A DNA stretch of 64,000 nucleotides from Hyphobacterium marinum (GTDB lineage: Bacteria; Pseudomonadota; Alphaproteobacteria; Caulobacterales; Maricaulaceae). The notes beneath the pieces are model-generated. The model was not told the origin of the DNA. It saw only the letters and a program-made list of their open reading frames with translations, and made no database searches. Shown in pieces: positions 60,127 through 64,000 of the stretch; position 1 is the stretch's first letter; every line of letters starts with the position of its first letter. The stretch spans positions 269,211 to 333,210 of the forward strand of contig NZ_JAZDRO010000004.1 in NCBI RefSeq assembly GCF_036330325.1, given 5' to 3'. Position numbers and translations under genes: made by a program.

Positions 60127-60615
60127 ATGAAGTTAAGCACCAAAGGCCGCTACGCGGTGATGGCCGTCGCCGATCTCGCCGCGCGCGAAGACGGCGCGCC
60201 GGTGACGCTCGCCGACATTGCCTCGCGTCAGTCGATTTCCCTCTCTTATCTCGAACAACTCTTCGCCAAGCTGCGCCGCGGCGGTGTCGTCAAGTCGACG
60301 CGCGGGCCGGGCGGCGGCTACCGCCTTTCAAAGGCCGCGGCCGAGATCCGGGTATCCGATGTGATCATGGCGGTCGACGAGCCGCTTGGCGCAACGCGCT
60401 GCGGCGGCGGGACGATGGGGTGTCTGAAAACCGGCAAGCGCTGCGCCACGCACGACCTCTGGGACGAGCTCGGCCGCCACGTCTATCTCTTCTTCAATTC
60501 GATTTCGCTCGCCGACGTCGTCGAGGGGCGCGTGATGGGTGCGGCTTGCGGCGGCGCTCTGGCTCCGCGCGTCGAGCCTGTCCGGTCTGCCCGTGAAGCC
60601 GTCCCGGCCGAATAG
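60127..60615 (+). CDS. iscR: Rrf2-family regulator IscR
   Basis: 162 residues. Winged-helix DNA-binding domain (MKLSTKGRYAVMAVADLAAR, SLSYLEQLFAKLRRGGVVKS, RGPGGGYRLS) and a [2Fe-2S] site with Cys92, Cys99, Cys106 and His109 (RCGGG, GCLKTG, RCATHDLW). It senses Fe-S status and represses the suf/isc operon when its cluster is bound, as in other alphaproteobacteria. The GGAG ribosome-binding site is seven bases upstream. First gene of the suf operon; four bases separate its stop from the next ATG. Confidence 0.93.
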   Translation: MKLSTKGRYAVMAVADLAAREDGAPVTLADIASRQSISLSYLEQLFAKLRRGGVVKSTRGPGGGYRLSKAAAEIRVSDVIMAVDEPLGATRCGGGTMGCLKTGKRCATHDLWDELGRHVYLFFNSISLADVVEGRVMGAACGGALAPRVEPVRSAREAVPAE

Positions 60616-60619
60616 TCCT

Positions 60620-61767
60620 ATGCCGATCTATCTCGACCATAACGCCACTACGCCGATCCGGCCCGAAGCGCGCGACGCGATGCTGAAAGCCATGGCGGTC
60701 GGTGGCAATCCGTCCGCGGTCCATTGTTCGGGCCGCGCCGCGCGCACCATGCTGGAAAACGCCCGCGCCGACATTGCGCGCGGCGTAAAGGCCCGCGCGC
60801 AGGACGTGGTCTTCACCTCCGGCGGGACCGAGGCCAACAATCTTGCCATTGAGGGCGCGGTCTCGACTGGTGAAATCAGGCGCATCGTCACTTCCGCGAC
60901 CGAGCATGACGCGGTCTCGCGCTGCGCGGAAAGCACCGGCCTGCCGGTCGACCTGATCCCGGTCACGCCGCAAGGGTTGGCTGATCTGGATTGGCTGAAA
61001 GACCGGCTTGCGAACTGGAATACGGCGACCGACGGGCGGCCCTTCGTCTGCCTGCAGGCGGTAACCAGCGAAACCGGCGTCATCCAGCCGGTCAGTGAGG
61101 CCGGAGCGATGATCCGCGAGGCGGGCGGGATTTATCACATCGACGCGGTCCAGGCGCTCGGCAAGACCGGGTTCGACTTTGCCGCGTCGGGTGCCCACTA
61201 CGCCGCGATCAGCGCGCACAAGATCGGCGGACCGCAAGGATGCGGCGCACTGATCCTCGCCTGCGATGCGCCCTTCGACGTGCCGCGTAAGGGCGGCGGC
61301 CAGGAAAAGGGCCGGCGCTCCGGCACCGAAAATGTCGCCGGGGCCTATGGCTTCGCTGCGGCGCTGAAAGCGATGACAGACTCCGGCGATGGCTGTGAGC
61401 GCCTTGCCGCGCTGCGTGATCGGATCGAGGCCGAAGTCCTCGCCGCCGTGCCGTGCGCCTGCGTCATCGGTTCTGAGGCCCCGCGTACCGCCAACACGAC
61501 GGCGATCGCCACGCCGGGCTGGGATGGCGGCATGCAGGTCATCGCGCTCGATCTCTCCGGCGTCTGCGTCAGTGCCGGGTCGGCCTGCACGTCGGGCAAG
61601 GCGGGCGTCAGCCGCGCCTGGAGCGCCATCGTGGGTGAGGATCTCGCCCGCTGCGCCATCCGCGTGTCGCTCGGCTGGACGACGACCGAGGCCGAGGTCG
61701 ACGCCTTCATCAAGACCTGGACGGACGAATACGCCCGTGTCGCGCCGCGCTTGAAGGAGCTTGCCTG

Positions 61768-61768
<1 letters not shown>
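60620..61768 (+). CDS. Cysteine desulfurase (NifS/IscS-like)
   Basis: 382 residues. It removes sulfur from cysteine for Fe-S cluster building. Fold-type I PLP enzyme: MPIYLDHNATTPIRPEARDA, EHDAVSR region, PLP lysine Lys201 in AISAHKIGGPQG, and the persulfide cysteine Cys323 in SAGSACTSGKAGVSR. The SGxACxSG loop is the group I type. It overlaps the sufB start by one base, so the two are translationally coupled. It is the second gene of the iscR-suf operon. Confidence 0.94.
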
Positions 61769-63299
<1,531 letters not shown>

Positions 63300-63300
<1 letters not shown>

Positions 63301-63755
63301 TGGGGCCGCTGGTTAGACTCCTCATCCTGGTGGGTGCTGCGGGTTTGATCGCCGCCTGCGAAGACGCTGTGCTGTCGACTGCGGTCGTAAGCGGATCGGC
63401 CAATTATCAAACGACCGTCCAAACCAATCCCTTGATGGCTGATATCGACGCGCGCAGTGAGGCTTGGGCAGTTCCGGTCGAGATATCTCAATCGCTTCTA
63501 CCGGCCGGAACAACGCGAACTGATGTGATCGCCCTGATGGAAGGGTGGGATTTTGATCCGATCCCGGAAGGCTCAAACACCTTGCGTATCACGCAATGGT
63601 TCCCTGAACCGCTGGATGCCACAGAACAGGCGTTTCAAGGGCCACTGGTTTCCGATGGCGTGTGCGGGATCACATTTCTGGTCGTTGCCGAATTTGACGA
63701 TGAGAATCGTCTGGTTCGTGCGGACGGTTGGAAAGGAGAGTCCGGATGTTTGTGA
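63300..63755 (+). CDS. Lipoprotein encoded within the suf operon
   Basis: 151 residues from ATG 63300, which overlaps the sufB stop (ATGA). GPLVRLLILVGAAGLIAACE gives a lipobox at IAAC. The rest (AVPVEISQSLLPAGTTRTDV, EFDDENRLVRADGW) has no recognised domain; two Cys near the end (GVCGI, SGCL) may be bridged. GC is slightly lower than in sufB. Its overlap suggests cotranslation with sufB, but nothing links it to Fe-S assembly. Insertion of an envelope lipoprotein into suf is unusual. Confidence 0.75.
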
Positions 63756-63779
63756 TGAACGCTGTCGCGCAAACATTAG

Positions 63780-63841
63780 CACCCCACCCCAACCCTCCCC
63801 TTGAGGGGAGGGAGGAGGGCGCAAGCCCTCAGGGTGGGGTG
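63780..63841. repeat. Y-shaped CACCCCACCC repeat
   Basis: Outer stem CACCCCACCC (63780-63789)/GGGTGGGGTG (63832-63841) encloses CCCTCCCCTTGAGGGGAGGG and AGGGC-GCAA-GCCCT. It is the clearest three-way-junction example in the window. Confidence 0.75.
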
Positions 63842-63863
63842 AAAGCCTTACAGAGCATGCGTC

Positions 63864-63936
63864 ATGCCCCGGCTTGTCCGGGGCATCCCGGACTTAATGA
63901 GATCCCCCGAACTCCCGCTGTGCGGGGCCGGGGGAT
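63864..63936. repeat. CCCGG palindromes at the window end
   Basis: ATGCCCCGG-CTTGT-CCGGGGCAT (63864-63886), then ATCCCCCG/CGGGGGAT (63902-63909/63929-63936) enclosing CCCGC/GCGGG. Same dispersed family as at 15.8, 39.9 and 59.1 kb. Confidence 0.7.
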
Positions 63937-63956
63937 GACGGACGTAAGCCCATTTT

Positions 63957-64000
63957 CCTCCCCTGCTTGCGGGGGAGGTGCCGGCGTAGCCGGCGGAGGG
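63957..64000. repeat. Truncated CCTCCCC repeat at the right edge
   Basis: CCTCCCC (63957-63963)/GGGGAGG (63972-63978), followed by GCCGGCGTAGCCGGC. The element runs off the window. Confidence 0.55.

Overview
This window is GC-rich alphaproteobacterial chromosome, most likely from the Caulobacterales/Maricaulales group of dimorphic marine bacteria. The evidence is gene content. There is an SpmX-type polarity protein (inactivated-looking GH24 domain, acidic linker, two C-terminal membrane helices). A bactofilin overlaps an M23 peptidase gene. The aroQ-accB-accC-aat-DUF2155-NDUFA12 neighbourhood is alphaproteobacterial, and there is an iscR-cysteine desulfurase-sufB operon. Intergenic GTCAT/CCCGG palindromes are typical of these genomes. 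No rRNA, CRISPR array, prophage or insertion sequence is visible. Most genes are housekeeping.

Layout. 1-2.5 kb: end of an alpha/beta hydrolase, then aspS. 2.5-5.1 kb: two secreted pentapeptide-repeat paralogues and an AT-rich secreted protein. 5.3-9.1 kb: a tandem pair of membrane-anchored FlgO-domain/TPR proteins behind a 16-bp perfect palindrome. 9.3-14.6 kb: PRC-barrel protein, a stand-alone class II ribonucleotide reductase C-terminal domain, NDUFA12 of complex I, DUF2155, then aat, accC, accB and aroQ on the minus strand. 14.6-15.6 kb: thiS-thiG. 15.6-18.3 kb: palindromic repeats around a nitronate monooxygenase-like gene and a beta-propeller gene that share an operator-like sequence. 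18.3-24.4 kb: membrane proteins, a two-helix potassium channel, pccA and three DUF805-type genes. 24.4-28.0 kb: lipB, a FliN-like protein, tRNA-Leu(GAG) and mgtE.

28-40 kb: kelch protein, spmX, isovaleryl-CoA dehydrogenase, small secreted or lipoproteins, a cNMP-binding/patatin protein, a HExxH protein, a DUF5694 gene with a hairpin over its ribosome-binding site, and methylcrotonyl-CoA carboxylase beta (leucine degradation, with ivd). 40-50.5 kb: DsbA-like protein, BepA-like protease, RNase E, the AmiC-type amidase with a pho-box-like promoter, PBP1A and prfB with its programmed +1 frameshift. 50.6-59 kb: bactofilin, M23 peptidase, a one-cysteine Bcp peroxiredoxin, a large AsmA/YhdP-like protein, tyrS and anmK. 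59-64 kb: alpha/beta hydrolase and the suf operon (iscR, cysteine desulfurase, sufB). A lipoprotein gene and repeats follow sufB where sufC would be expected.

Themes are envelope building and cell shape (AmiC, PBP1A, AnmK, bactofilin/M23, SpmX, BepA, AsmA-like), acyl-CoA carboxylation and branched-chain catabolism (AccBC, PccA, Ivd, MccB), and cofactor assembly (LipB, ThiSG, Suf). I found no clearly new multi-gene system. The observations most worth checking are the cysteine-capped pentapeptide pair, the palindrome before the FlgO/TPR pair, the sigma-54-like site before spmX, the DUF5694 leader hairpin, the terminator in the rne leader and the pho-box-like amiC promoter. The covarying intergenic palindromes are also worth a census.
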